From contig NZ_CAHJXO010000002.1 in assembly GCF_903645305.1 (NCBI RefSeq), positions 434,001-498,000 of the forward strand: DNA of 64,000 nt. The letters run 5' to 3'. Position 1 is the stretch's first letter. Each line of letters begins with the position of its first letter. A model generated the notes under the pieces. The model worked only from the letters and a program-made list of their open reading frames with translations. It was not told the DNA's origin and searched no databases. Origin of the DNA: Corynebacterium sp. Marseille-P4321 (GTDB lineage Bacteria > Actinomycetota > Actinomycetes > Mycobacteriales > Mycobacteriaceae). Below, in pieces: positions 9,660-18,281 of the stretch. The translations under genes and the position numbers were made by a program.

Positions 9660-10802
9660 ATGCGGATTGCAGTTTTCACGGAAGTTTTCCTGCCGAAGAT
9701 CGACGGTGTGGTCACCCGCACCATCCGTCACCTTGACCAGCTGGCCGAGATGGGCCACGAGGTACTCATCTTCGCCACGGGTAACCCGCCGAAGGAGTAC
9801 GCGGGCTTCGAGGTGGTGAAGGTGCCTAGTTTGAGCCTGCGGCCGGTCTACCCCGAGATCAAGTTCGGCATTATCGGCCCGAAAGTGCCCCGCCGGCTCG
9901 CGCAGTTCCAGCCGGACGTAGTCCACGCCATCAGCCCAATCTGGACGGCCGGGTGGTCGACGTACATCGTCGAGCGCCAAGGTCTGCCGCTGCTCGCCTC
10001 GTTCCACACCGACGTGCCGGAGTACTGCCTGAAGCTGGGCATCCCGTGGGTGAAGCCGATCGCCGAGTGGGGCCTTCGCACCTTCCACGGCAAGGCACAG
10101 GTGAACCTGGTCACCTCCGGCCCGATGCTTCAGAAGGCGCGCGAGTACGGCATTGATAACGTCTTGCTTTGGCCCAAGGCGGTGGACACGGGCGCCTTCA
10201 CCCCGGAGGCTCGCACCGTGGAGGCCCGCGCGCGCCTGACAAACGGCCACCCGGAGGACCCGTTGGTGCTTTTCGTCGGCCGCATTTCGGCGGAGAAGTC
10301 GGTCGAGCGTTGCTTCACCATCATGGAGGAGGTGCGCCGCCGGGTGCCGAACGCTCGCTTGGCGCTCATCGGCGAAGGCCCGCTCTACGAGCGCCTGCGC
10401 GCCGAGATGACGCAGGATTGGGTGACGTTCACCGGCTACCTCTCGGGCGAAGAACTGCACGCGGCCTACGCTTCCGGCGATGCGCTGCTGTTTCCCTCCA
10501 CCACGGAAACGCTCGGCTTCGCAGCCCTCGAGGCGTTCGCTTCCGGTGTGCCGGTGGTGGCCGCCAACGCGGGCGGGCTGCCGTTCGTCGTCGACCACGG
10601 CGCGACGGGCTTCCTGGTCGACCCGGATCTGCCCGATTCAGCGTGGGCGGCGCCGATTGAGCAATTGCTTATCGACGCTGCCCTGCACACCTCCACCTCA
10701 AAAGCAGCCCGGGCAGAAGCCCAGCGCTGGACGTGGAAAGCCTCCTCGGAGGCCGTGGTCGGCTTTTACGAGGAGGCTATCGCGAGGGCGTGGCGCCGAT
10801 AA
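9660..10802 (+). CDS. GT4-family glycosyltransferase, SqdX/SQD2-like
   Basis: A 380-residue GT-B glycosyltransferase, probably peripheral at the inner face of the membrane. Seen: [18 protein letters not shown] at the N-terminus, [56 protein letters not shown], and the donor-binding [19 protein letters not shown] with its E-x7-E pair. The [17 protein letters not shown] segment resembles SqdX/SQD2, which transfers sulfoquinovose to diacylglycerol. Mannosyltransferases such as MgtA and PimB' share much of this pattern, so the gene alone would be ambiguous. Its position 26 bp after an SQD1-type gene tips the call to sulfolipid synthesis. It contains one copy of the GCTTATCGACG word. It converges on gap. 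Confidence 0.8.
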   Translation: MRIAVFTEVFLPKIDGVVTRTIRHLDQLAEMGHEVLIFATGNPPKEYAGFEVVKVPSLSLRPVYPEIKFGIIGPKVPRRLAQFQPDVVHAISPIWTAGWSTYIVERQGLPLLASFHTDVPEYCLKLGIPWVKPIAEWGLRTFHGKAQVNLVTSGPMLQKAREYGIDNVLLWPKAVDTGAFTPEARTVEARARLTNGHPEDPLVLFVGRISAEKSVERCFTIMEEVRRRVPNARLALIGEGPLYERLRAEMTQDWVTFTGYLSGEELHAAYASGDALLFPSTTETLGFAALEAFASGVPVVAANAGGLPFVVDHGATGFLVDPDLPDSAWAAPIEQLLIDAALHTSTSKAARAEAQRWTWKASSEAVVGFYEEAIARAWRR

Positions 10803-10827
10803 GCGCACCGGCGCCGCGTAAGGGGTG

Positions 10828-12276
10828 TTACTTGATCTCCTGCGGATCCTTACGGGTCGGGTACACCGTCGGGCGCACGCCCGCGATGTCCTCAACCACG
10901 CGGACTACCTGGTGGGAGTAGCCGTACTCGTTGTCGTACCAGACGTAGAGCACGAGGTGGTTGCCGGAGGCGATGGTGGCCAGGCCGTCCACCACGGAGG
11001 CGTGGGTGGTGCCCAGAAGATCGGTGGACACGACCTCCGGGGAGTTGATGTAGTCGATCTGCTGGCGCAGGTCGGACTCGGTGGAGATACGGCGGATGTA
11101 GTTGTTCACCTCGTCCTTTTCCACCTCGGTCTCCAGGTCGAGGTTCAGCACGGCCATGGAGACGTCCGGCGTAGGCACGCGGATGGCGTTACCGGTGAGC
11201 TTGCCGGCGAACTCCGGCAGCGCCTTGGACACGGCCTTCGCCGCGCCGGTCTCGGTGAGCACCATGTTCAGGCCGGCGGCGCGGCCGCGACGCGGGCCCT
11301 TGTGGAAGTTGTCGGCCAGGTTCTGGTCGTTGGTGTAGGCGTGGACGGTCTCCACGTGGCCGTGCTTCACGCCGTAGCGGTCGTTGATCACCTTCAGCAC
11401 CGGGGTGATGCCGTTGGTGGTGCAGGATGCGGCGGAGAGGATCTTGTCGTCGCCGATCATGTCCTCGTTGATGCCGTAGACGATGTTCGGGATGTCGCCC
11501 TTGCCCGGCGCGGTGAGCAGCACGCGGTCCACGCCTTTGGACTCGAGGTGCTTCGACAGGCCCTCGCGGTCGCGCCAGGCGCCGGTGTTGTCCACCACGA
11601 TCGCGTTGTCGATGCCGTACTCGGTGTAGTCGATCTCCGACGGGTCGTTGGCGTAGATCATCTGGATCGGGGTGCCGTTGGCCCAGATGATGTTCTTCTC
11701 CTGGTCCACCGTGATGGTGCCGTTGAAAGGGCCGTGGACGGAGTCGCGGCGCAGCAGGGAGGCGCGCTTGATGATGTCCTCGTCGCCCTTCTTGCGCACC
11801 ACGACCGCGCGCAGGCGCACGCCGCCGTACGTCGCCTCGCGAGCGATGAGGATGCGGGCGAGTAGGCGGCCGATGCGGCCGAAGCCGTAGAGCACGACGT
11901 CGCGGCCCTCAAGCTCGGAGGAGGTGCCGATGACGTCGGCGAGCTGCTCCTCCAGGAAGGGGCGCAGCTCCCCGCCGGCCGCGCGGTATTCCGCGGCGAG
12001 GCGGCCCAGGTCGACCGACGCGGTGCCCAGGTTCATCTCCACGAGCTCACGCAGGATCGGCAGCGTCTCGTCCAGCGGCAGCTCCTGCTCGTCGATGCGG
12101 CGAGCGTAGCGGTGCGCCTTGATGATGTCGATGTCGGTGACTCCCACCAGCAGGCGGCCGTACACCGAGGTCACGGCGTTGTGCTCGCGGTGCAGGCGGC
12201 TGATCAGGGGCAGCATCTCCTGCGCCAGGGTCAGCTTGTGGTTCCAATCGTCGCGTTGGGTGGTCGTCTCGGACAC
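10828..12276 (-). CDS. gap: Glyceraldehyde-3-phosphate dehydrogenase with N-terminal extension
   Basis: A 482-residue GAPDH; classical enzymes have about 335. Oxidises glyceraldehyde-3-phosphate with NAD(P). The first 130 or so residues (QRDDWNHKLTLAQEMLPLISRLHREHN...) precede the Rossmann segment VLYGFGRIGRLLARI. The catalytic cysteine lies in ASCTTNGITP, followed by HAYTNDQN, PRRGRAAGLN and the C-terminal WYDNEYGYSHQVVR. The GTG start has AAGGAG five bases upstream. The long form corresponds to the second GAPDH (GapX/GapB type) of corynebacteria, whose preferred role may be gluconeogenic; that role is remembered, not shown here. Confidence 0.93.
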   Translation of the reverse strand: MSETTTQRDDWNHKLTLAQEMLPLISRLHREHNAVTSVYGRLLVGVTDIDIIKAHRYARRIDEQELPLDETLPILRELVEMNLGTASVDLGRLAAEYRAAGGELRPFLEEQLADVIGTSSELEGRDVVLYGFGRIGRLLARILIAREATYGGVRLRAVVVRKKGDEDIIKRASLLRRDSVHGPFNGTITVDQEKNIIWANGTPIQMIYANDPSEIDYTEYGIDNAIVVDNTGAWRDREGLSKHLESKGVDRVLLTAPGKGDIPNIVYGINEDMIGDDKILSAASCTTNGITPVLKVINDRYGVKHGHVETVHAYTNDQNLADNFHKGPRRGRAAGLNMVLTETGAAKAVSKALPEFAGKLTGNAIRVPTPDVSMAVLNLDLETEVEKDEVNNYIRRISTESDLRQQIDYINSPEVVSTDLLGTTHASVVDGLATIASGNHLVLYVWYDNEYGYSHQVVRVVEDIAGVRPTVYPTRKDPQEIK

Positions 12277-12377
12277 AGATGCTCCTTAATACATATGTGG
12301 GAATCGGGGGCATTTTTCGCCCCAAACCGCCCCCTACTCTACCGGCCGGTCACTTGCTGCGGGAGCGGTTAGCCGGG

Positions 12378-13370
12378 TTAGCGGTTGAGGATCTCCCGGT
12401 ACTTCTCCGGTGACGGCTGCGGCGCGAAATCAGCGTCCTTCGTCTTGTCCACCAGCACCGCGCGCACGCCCTCCGCGAAGTCCGGTTCGCGGTAGATCAC
12501 CTTGCCCAGCTCCTCCTCGTTCGCGATGGCTTCCTCGAGCGGTTTGCCCGCGTTCGCCGCGAACAGCTCGGTCGCGGCGACGAGTGCGGAAGGCGCAGCA
12601 CCCACCATGAGCTCGTCCACTTTGGTGCGGAACTCCTCCGGCGCGCGTTCAAGGTTCGCCTGGATCTCCTCCCAGGGGCCGGTGAAGGTGCGCTCGGCGC
12701 CGTCGATAAGCTGCTCAAGCTCCGATTCCCCCTGCTCGAGCGCAACCTCGTCGAGGTAGCCGATCCCCTTCTCCACGATTCCGTCGAGCACCCCGTCGAG
12801 GGAGGCGACCTTGTGGGAAGCGAGCCCGGTGGCAAGCATGTCGTCGGCGCTCATCCGGTAGCCCGTAAGCCCGAGGAAGGTGCCCAGGCTTTGTGACGGG
12901 CGCTTCGGCAAGTTCTGCAACTTCCAGCTCATGCCCACGTCCGTGATGTAAGCGATGAACATCTCCGGCATTGACGCGAACGCGTCCTCGGTGACCACCA
13001 TGTGGCTCGCGTGCGCGGAGAGGCCCATGCCGCCGCCCATGATCACGCCGTTGCACAGCGCGACGTACGGCTTGGGGTAGTTGGCGATGTCCACGTTCAT
13101 CGCGTACTCCTCGTTGAAGAAGCGCTCTACCTCCTCCAAGTTGCCCTCGAGGAGGGCCTCGCGCACCGCGCGCACGTCGCCGCCTGCGCAGAAATGCTTG
13201 CCGCTGGACTGGACGACCACCTGCTCGATCGCGTCGTCGTCGCTCCACTTCTCGAGCGCTTCTTTGATGATGTCCACCATCTCGGTGTTCAGCGAGTTCA
13301 GTGCCTTCGGACGATCGAGGGTGATCACGCCGGTGGTGCCACGAATTTCTGTGAGTACTGGTGCGTTCAT
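12378..13370 (-). CDS. 3-hydroxyisobutyryl-CoA hydrolase-like crotonase-family protein
   Basis: 330 residues, the length typical of 3-hydroxyisobutyryl-CoA hydrolases of valine breakdown rather than of simple enoyl-CoA hydratases (about 260). Seen: GVITLDRPKALNSLNTEMV, the oxyanion segment SSGKHFCAGGDVRAV, NGVIMGGGMGLSAH, MPEMFIAYITDVGMSW, and a C-terminal extension ending PSPEKYREILNR. The DVG in place of the hydratase Glu region fits the hydrolase subfamily. It carries one copy of the 11-base word. Substrate remains an inference. Confidence 0.82.
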   Translation of the reverse strand: MNAPVLTEIRGTTGVITLDRPKALNSLNTEMVDIIKEALEKWSDDDAIEQVVVQSSGKHFCAGGDVRAVREALLEGNLEEVERFFNEEYAMNVDIANYPKPYVALCNGVIMGGGMGLSAHASHMVVTEDAFASMPEMFIAYITDVGMSWKLQNLPKRPSQSLGTFLGLTGYRMSADDMLATGLASHKVASLDGVLDGIVEKGIGYLDEVALEQGESELEQLIDGAERTFTGPWEEIQANLERAPEEFRTKVDELMVGAAPSALVAATELFAANAGKPLEEAIANEEELGKVIYREPDFAEGVRAVLVDKTKDADFAPQPSPEKYREILNR

Positions 13371-13440
13371 GCGCCCCAGTGTTACACATCACACCCCATT
13401 CCCGCAGCAGTCCCACAGGGCTTGTTCCGCGCGCGGCAAC

Positions 13441-13446
13441 TACCAT
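13441..13446 (+). promoter_or_regulatory. -10 element TACCAT for a leaderless HAD phosphatase gene
   Basis: TACCAT ends eight bases before the ATG at 13454, the spacing expected if transcription starts at the start codon. No ribosome-binding site is visible. Confidence 0.5.
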
Positions 13447-13453
13447 GCGGGTA

Positions 13454-14260
13454 ATGAGTTCCACCCCGCAACCGAAGCCCCGCCTCATCGCCCTGGACAT
13501 GGACGGCACGCTGCTTGACCCGCAAGGTCGCATCCCAGAGCGCTTCTGGCCCGTGCTGCGCCGCGCGAAAGAGCAGGGGGTGATTGTCGCACCAGCGTCC
13601 GGACGCCAGCTGGCCACACTACAGGCGATGTTCAAACAGGACACCCCGGAGGCGTTCATCGCGGAAAACGGGGCGACGGTCGCACGCGGCGGTCGCATCG
13701 TGTCGACCACGACGCTTCCCGAGGCACCAGTGCGCCGCCTACTGGAGCGCCTCCCCGACGCCCCGTTCACCGCCCACGCCGTGGTGTGCGCGCCCGAGGT
13801 CGCATACACCCTCGAGCTGCCCGCGGCAATCAATGCGGAGGTGGATAAGTACTACGCCTCCCGCGCGAAGGTGCAATCGCTTATCGACGCTCCGTTGGCA
13901 ACCATCATCAAAATCGCCCTCTACGTCGAAAGCGACGCGGAACGCGACGCGTACCCCTGGGTCCGCGACACGGTGCCGGAACTGACCTCTGTAGTCAGCG
14001 GCACCCACTGGCTCGACGTCATGCACCCGGAAGCCAGCAAGGGCCGTGCGCTCACCCAACTGGCGGCCTCGCTCGGTATCGATGCCGCGGAAACGGCCGC
14101 CTTCGGCGACTACCTCAACGACTACGCACTGCTGCAGGCGGCCGGCTACGCGGTGGCCGTGGGCAACGCGCACGCGGATCTGAAGGCAATCGCGGACGAG
14201 GTGGTGGGCACCAACGCCGAGCACGCGGTGGTGCATAAGCTTGAGGAATGGCTGCGTTGA
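13454..14260 (+). CDS. HAD-superfamily (Cof-type) phosphatase
   Basis: A 268-residue class IIB HAD hydrolase, a cytoplasmic phosphatase of unknown substrate. Motif I is LDMDGTLLD, with DxD as nucleophile and acid/base. Motif II is in IVAPASGRQ. Motif III/IV are MHPEASKGRAL and FGDYLNDYALL, the Cof GD-x-x-ND form. A start at 13454 is chosen because it fits a leaderless promoter; ATG at 13445 is in frame and possible. Upstream starts would overlap the divergent crotonase gene. The last 13 bases overlap the DNA glycosylase gene, indicating coupled translation. It contains one GCTTATCGACG copy (codons for SLIDAP). Confidence 0.88.
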   Translation: MSSTPQPKPRLIALDMDGTLLDPQGRIPERFWPVLRRAKEQGVIVAPASGRQLATLQAMFKQDTPEAFIAENGATVARGGRIVSTTTLPEAPVRRLLERLPDAPFTAHAVVCAPEVAYTLELPAAINAEVDKYYASRAKVQSLIDAPLATIIKIALYVESDAERDAYPWVRDTVPELTSVVSGTHWLDVMHPEASKGRALTQLAASLGIDAAETAAFGDYLNDYALLQAAGYAVAVGNAHADLKAIADEVVGTNAEHAVVHKLEEWLR

Positions 14261-14823
14261 TCGACTTTTCCCAGACCGCCGACGTGGTCGCTCCACAGCT
14301 TTTGGGCTGCGTGATCACCCACAACGGCGTATCCATCCGGCTTACGGAGGTGGAGGCGTACCTTGGCACCGACGATCCGGCGGCGCACACCTTCAACGGC
14401 AAAACCGCGCGCAACGCGGCGATGTTCGGCCCGCCCGGCAGGCTATACGTCTACTTCTCATACGGTATCCACCACAACGGCAACATCGTGTGCGCACCCG
14501 AAGGTGTGGGCCAAGGCTGTCTCATGCGCGGCGGCGAAGTGGTGGCCGGCGAAGCACTCGCGCGTGAGCGCAGGCAACGCCCCGATCGCGCCGAAGTGGA
14601 GTTTGAGAACCTGGCGCGCGGCCCCGGCAACCTAGGCCAAGCGTTAGGCCTTGGGCTCGGCGATAACGGCACCCCAGTTCAGCTCACCATGCGCGAGATT
14701 GAACCGGAATGGGTGGCGGGCCCGCGAATCGGCATTTCCAAGAACGCGGACGCGCCGTGGCGGTTTTGGATCCCGCGGGACAAAACCGTCTCCACCCCGC
14801 GCGGGTACCCGAAGAAGCGCTAA
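14248..14823 (+). CDS. mpg: 3-methyladenine DNA glycosylase, AAG/MPG family
   Basis: 191 residues. Removes alkylated purines such as 3-methyladenine in base excision repair. Seen: LLGCVITHNGVSIRLTEVEAYLG, which holds the catalytic glutamate; DPAAHTFNGKTARNAAMFGPPGRLYVYFSYGIHHNGNIVC, with the intercalating tyrosine and base-binding histidine region; and ARGPGNLGQALG. Length and order are normal for the bacterial family. It overlaps the HAD gene by 13 bp and is followed by the iron-regulated hmuO promoter. A second, unrelated alkyl-purine glycosylase (Tag family) lies at 41522-42139. Confidence 0.92.
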   Translation: MAALIDFSQTADVVAPQLLGCVITHNGVSIRLTEVEAYLGTDDPAAHTFNGKTARNAAMFGPPGRLYVYFSYGIHHNGNIVCAPEGVGQGCLMRGGEVVAGEALARERRQRPDRAEVEFENLARGPGNLGQALGLGLGDNGTPVQLTMREIEPEWVAGPRIGISKNADAPWRFWIPRDKTVSTPRGYPKKR

Positions 14824-14875
14824 GCGGGCGCTTTAAAAGCAGGATCCCCTCCCCAAGATCAACCTTTCGACGGAT

Positions 14876-14894
14876 TGAGGTAAGGCAAACCTAC
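14876..14894. promoter_or_regulatory. DtxR-like iron box 1 upstream of hmuO
   Basis: TGAGGTAAGGCAAACCTAC matches the remembered 19-bp DtxR consensus TWAGGTWAGSCTWACCTWA at 16 positions. Confidence 0.7.
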
Positions 14895-14915
14895 CCTTTA
14901 ATATCAACTCGCGAT

Positions 14916-14934
14916 TAAGGGTAGCCTAACCGAT
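14916..14934. promoter_or_regulatory. DtxR-like iron box 2 upstream of hmuO
   Basis: TAAGGGTAGCCTAACCGAT matches the DtxR consensus at 16 of 19 positions and overlaps a TAGCCT -10-like hexamer about 30 bases before the hmuO start. Two boxes suggest tight iron repression. Confidence 0.7.
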
Positions 14935-14956
14935 CATTTCTCACCCGGGAGGACCG

Positions 14957-15610
14957 ATGACCACAACTATGCCCATCAGCGACCAGCTGTCCGCCACCCT
15001 CAAGGAACGCACGGCGGCCGCGCACAGCAACGCTGAAAACTCACAATTCATGGCACGCCTAGCCACCGGCGAGCTCGACAAGCACGCAGTAGCGACGTTG
15101 ACGGTGCAGTACTTCCACATCTACTCGGCACTCGAAGCCGCAGTCCGTCGCGCTGCCGAACACCCCGCAGTCGCGCTGATCGCCGACGAGCGACTCGAAC
15201 GCGTCGACGCCATCGACACCGACCTCACCGCCATGCTCGGCGCCGACTGGAAGGACACCACCTCACCACTCAGCGCAACGTCTCGTTACGCCGCAGAGCT
15301 CGACGGTCTGGACGCAACCGACGGGCCGGAGGTCGTTGCCCACCACTACGTGCGCTACCTCGGCGACATCGCCGGCGGGCAAGTGTTGGCGCGGGTTTTC
15401 CGCAACGCGTACGGCCTAGGCGACGACGCGCTGAACTTCTACGACTTCTCCGCTGTGGGCAAGATCCCACCGTACCGCACCGGATACAAGGCGTCCCTTG
15501 ACACCATGGAATTGACCACAGAAGAGCGTGACCGCCTGATTAACACCGCGCAGCATGCCTTCGAGCTCAACCAAGCGTTGTTCGAGGAGCTCTCCTCAGA
15601 GCTACGCTAG
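14957..15610 (+). CDS. hmuO: Heme oxygenase (biliverdin-producing)
   Basis: 217 residues, close to the length of C. diphtheriae HmuO. Cytoplasmic enzyme that opens heme to release iron. The proximal heme ligand histidine is in KERTAAAHSNAENSQFM near residue 22. The distal-helix glycine motif is in HHYVRYLGDIAGGQVLARVF, and FYDF and YRTGYKASLD follow as in HmuO. GGGAGGACCG precedes the ATG. Two DtxR-like boxes lie upstream, so it should be made when iron is scarce. It sits just before the heme-uptake genes, with only a convergent small membrane gene between; this puts uptake and degradation at one locus. Confidence 0.95.
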   Translation: MTTTMPISDQLSATLKERTAAAHSNAENSQFMARLATGELDKHAVATLTVQYFHIYSALEAAVRRAAEHPAVALIADERLERVDAIDTDLTAMLGADWKDTTSPLSATSRYAAELDGLDATDGPEVVAHHYVRYLGDIAGGQVLARVFRNAYGLGDDALNFYDFSAVGKIPPYRTGYKASLDTMELTTEERDRLINTAQHAFELNQALFEELSSELR

Positions 15611-15616
15611 CGGTCG

Positions 15617-16114
15617 CTACCCGGTGGCGGGCCGGTCAGCGTACACGAAAGCACCCCAGATCAGGCCCGCCGCCGCGAATGCCGCCAGAATCCCGCCAGT
15701 GAGCGTGAACTGCGCGGGCACGAGAAACAGCACGAGCGCGACCATCACCACGATCGCTGCCCATGCAAGCGCCAGCACAACCCCGGCCCGCTTGCCTGCT
15801 TCGCTACCGCGCCCGACACCATTGCTTCGCTTGCGCGAGTGCATCGCAGATAGACCAAAAATCACCGCGACCATCACCACGCAGGCAGGAAACGCGACCC
15901 ACACGTTGCCGATCGCGCCTCCGAACACGAGGATCCCGGTGATCAGCGCCAGCAGCGCCCGCTCCCACATTTCTAAACGGGGTTCGTACGCATCCCCTCC
16001 CTCCACCATGCTTCCGCCGGTTTTCGAGTCGCGTTCCGGTACCACATCCGCCCCGGTGACGCGCGGAATGTACTCAGTCGCAGGCTCTGTCGGCGGATTG
16101 GTCCGTGGTGCCAT
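15617..16114 (-). CDS. Four-helix membrane protein of unknown function
   Basis: 165 residues. The first 50 are polar; then two pairs of hydrophobic helices follow (ALLALITGILVFGGAIGNVW, VAFPACVVMVAVIFGLSAM, VVLALAWAAIVVMVALVLF, FTLTGGILAAFAAAGLIWG), separated by a basic loop. I do not recognise a named family. The stop is only 6 bp from the hmuO stop, tail to tail. AAGGGGG precedes the start. Its promoter lies in the same 60-bp space as that of htaA and shares the DtxR-like box at 16151-16169, so it may also respond to iron. Real gene, judged by the starts, the helices and the tight spacing. Confidence 0.75.
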   Translation of the reverse strand: MAPRTNPPTEPATEYIPRVTGADVVPERDSKTGGSMVEGGDAYEPRLEMWERALLALITGILVFGGAIGNVWVAFPACVVMVAVIFGLSAMHSRKRSNGVGRGSEAGKRAGVVLALAWAAIVVMVALVLFLVPAQFTLTGGILAAFAAAGLIWGAFVYADRPATG

Positions 16115-16150
16115 CGAGGCTACCCCCTTATTTCGTAATGCTTACCTTAG

Positions 16151-16169
16151 TTAAGTAAGGTTATCCTAT
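16151..16169. promoter_or_regulatory. DtxR-like iron box between the 15617-16114 gene and htaA
   Basis: TTAAGTAAGGTTATCCTAT matches the DtxR consensus at 15 of 19 positions and overlaps TATCCT, a -10-like hexamer for htaA. Confidence 0.65.
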
Positions 16170-16204
16170 CCCCACATATGCCCTGTATCCCACCCAAGGA
16201 AACC

Positions 16205-18265
16205 ATGACGCTCCGACAGATCTGCTCCGTTGTTGCCTCCGTAAGCCTCCTCGGTTTTTCCGCGGCCTTGTTCAGCCCGGGGTTGGTCACTTCACCCATC
16301 GCAGCAGCGCAGGAACCGGCTTCGACGCACCGCACTGTAACGTCCGGAACGATGGACTGGGGTGTGCGAGAGTCGTTCCGCAAGTACATCGAAACGGGCG
16401 TGGCCAAGGGCACGATCACCACAGGCGGTGGTGCGACCCGGCCAGGCGGCGCGTTCAGTTTCCCGGTGGAGTCCTCAGCGATCACCTCCGCGTCCGTCGG
16501 CCAGCTCAATTTCAAGGGCGAAGTCAACTTCACCGGCCATAACGGCGCGCTGGATATTACGTTCAAAAACCCGATCCTCGTGGTCAACAACACGCAGGCC
16601 GAGCTGCGGGTGGATTACGCGTCGCGGAAGTACGAGGGCGTGAACGCCACCGGTGCGATGCGCACGGGACAGCAGGAGGTACTCGCCACTGTCGCACTGA
16701 GCTCTGCACCGAATTTCGCGGCCGCGCAGACCACGCTCTCAGGGGCGGTCACCCTCACCTCCTCTGGTGCGGAGATTTTCGGCGGCTTCTACGAGACAGG
16801 AGAAGAACTCGACCCCATCAACATCAGGCTTTCGCTTACCGACGCCTCCGGCGCCGCCCCCACCCCGCAGTTCACGCTCGGCTCCGGTGGAGCGGGCACC
16901 GGCACAGGCGCCACCCGCTCGAACGCGACCTCCGGTCCCGCCTACCTGCTAGGCAAAGTCAACGACACCCTGGTCGAAGTAAACGGGTTGTTCGTGAACA
17001 CCGAAAGCATTCTGCGCAGCGGTGAGAATTTGCACAACCGCGTGCTGCCAAACCAACAGACTGGCACCACGAGCACTGGCACCGGCGCCTCCGCCAAGAC
17101 CACTAACTCCGCGAACACTGCAAACACCGGCTCACGCACCTCGGCAGCCAACACCGGTACCACCAACACCGGCTCCGGTGGCGGAAGCGGCACCACCAAC
17201 ACCGCCTCCGGTGGCGGAAGCGGCACCACCAACACCGGCTCCGGTGGCGGAAGCGGCACCACCAACACCGGCTCCGGTGGCGGAAGCGGCACCACCAACC
17301 AGGCGCAACGGGCTGGCGGCACTAACCCCGGTACATCCGGAGCAGCAGCTGGCGGTGGATCCATAGGCGGAGTCTGTGAGGGCAACGCTTCGCGCGGCGT
17401 GGTCAGCGCGGAAGCACAATGGGGCATCCGGCAGTCCTTTCGGACGTACATCCGCGGCAACATTGCGAAGGGCAGCTGGGAACTGAAGGGCGTCGGCGAC
17501 AACGGCAGCACCTTCACTTTCAACGGCGACTCGGGAGCCGTCGACACCGCGGCGCGCACCGGCTCAATCCTCTTTCCCGGCTCCATCAGGTTCACCGGTC
17601 ACGGTGGCGTGCTGGACACCCGTTTCTCCAACATGGAGATCCAGTTCAACGGCGATGCCGGAAAGATCGTGCTGAACGCGTCATCTAACAGCACAGACGG
17701 CACGCCTAACGATTTCGGGCGGGTAGCGATCGCCAACCTTTCGTTCACCAACCTGGACGTTTCAGACTCGACCGTCGCTGGCACCGCGCAGGCGTCACTG
17801 ACCGAGGCGGGTGCTGAAGCCTTCGGACAGTTCTACCCGCCGGGGGACCCGCTCGACCCGATTAGCTTCTCCGCCCAACTCGGCGGGTCGGCGAACTGCG
17901 TCGAGGGACAGGGCGGCAGCTCCTCAGCAGGCTTGACCGGAAAAGGTGGTTCCGCCGCCGACGCGGCCGCACTCCGCAGCGGCGGGGCCAGCACCACGGC
18001 ACAGACCAAGCTGCAATCTGGCGGCGGTAGCGCTTCTGCCACAACAAGCGGCTCCGGTGGCAGCGTTTTCGACGACCTAGACGATGCCGAAACCATCGAG
18101 TCCGCTGGCCAGCCCGAAGGCGGGCAATTCAAGATCAAAAATATGGCGACCGGAGCCGAAGGCGCGGGCGGCTGGGACGACTCCGCCGTAGCCAAACTCT
18201 TACTGCTCTTGGCTTCCCTGATCGGGGCGGGCGGTGCACTAACCAGATTCATTGCGACAGCATAG
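16205..18265 (+). CDS. htaA: HtaA: surface hemin/hemoglobin-binding protein with two HtaA (CR) domains
   Basis: 686 residues. Binds heme or hemoglobin at the cell surface and passes it to HmuT. Signal peptide ends near IAAAQE. CR1 begins MDWGVRESFRKYI (Tyr61) and has FTGHNGALD (His112). CR2 begins AQWGIRQSFRTYI (Tyr415) and has FTGHGGVLD (His466). The Tyr/His pair is the known heme ligand set of these domains. A Gly/Ser/Thr linker joins them. A C-terminal membrane helix (LLLLLASLIGAGGALTRFI) anchors the protein. Start at 16205 has AAGGA upstream; an in-frame ATG at 16178 is less likely. hmuT begins 16 bp after the stop. A DtxR-like box overlaps the promoter. Confidence 0.93.
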   Translation: MTLRQICSVVASVSLLGFSAALFSPGLVTSPIAAAQEPASTHRTVTSGTMDWGVRESFRKYIETGVAKGTITTGGGATRPGGAFSFPVESSAITSASVGQLNFKGEVNFTGHNGALDITFKNPILVVNNTQAELRVDYASRKYEGVNATGAMRTGQQEVLATVALSSAPNFAAAQTTLSGAVTLTSSGAEIFGGFYETGEELDPINIRLSLTDASGAAPTPQFTLGSGGAGTGTGATRSNATSGPAYLLGKVNDTLVEVNGLFVNTESILRSGENLHNRVLPNQQTGTTSTGTGASAKTTNSANTANTGSRTSAANTGTTNTGSGGGSGTTNTASGGGSGTTNTGSGGGSGTTNTGSGGGSGTTNQAQRAGGTNPGTSGAAAGGGSIGGVCEGNASRGVVSAEAQWGIRQSFRTYIRGNIAKGSWELKGVGDNGSTFTFNGDSGAVDTAARTGSILFPGSIRFTGHGGVLDTRFSNMEIQFNGDAGKIVLNASSNSTDGTPNDFGRVAIANLSFTNLDVSDSTVAGTAQASLTEAGAEAFGQFYPPGDPLDPISFSAQLGGSANCVEGQGGSSSAGLTGKGGSAADAAALRSGGASTTAQTKLQSGGGSASATTSGSGGSVFDDLDDAETIESAGQPEGGQFKIKNMATGAEGAGGWDDSAVAKLLLLLASLIGAGGALTRFIATA
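17159..17299 (+). repeat. Four tandem 33-bp repeats coding a TNTGSGGGSGT linker in HtaA
   Basis: The unit repeats four times with single-base changes (one Gly to Ala), giving a flexible Gly/Ser/Thr spacer between CR1 and CR2. Copy number is likely to vary. Confidence 0.9.
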
Positions 18266-18281
18266 AAAGACACACAACACA

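Noticed and set aside
10825..11865. 346-codon plus-strand frame opposite gap
   Set aside because: Low-complexity Val/His/Asp shadow of a certain GAPDH gene.
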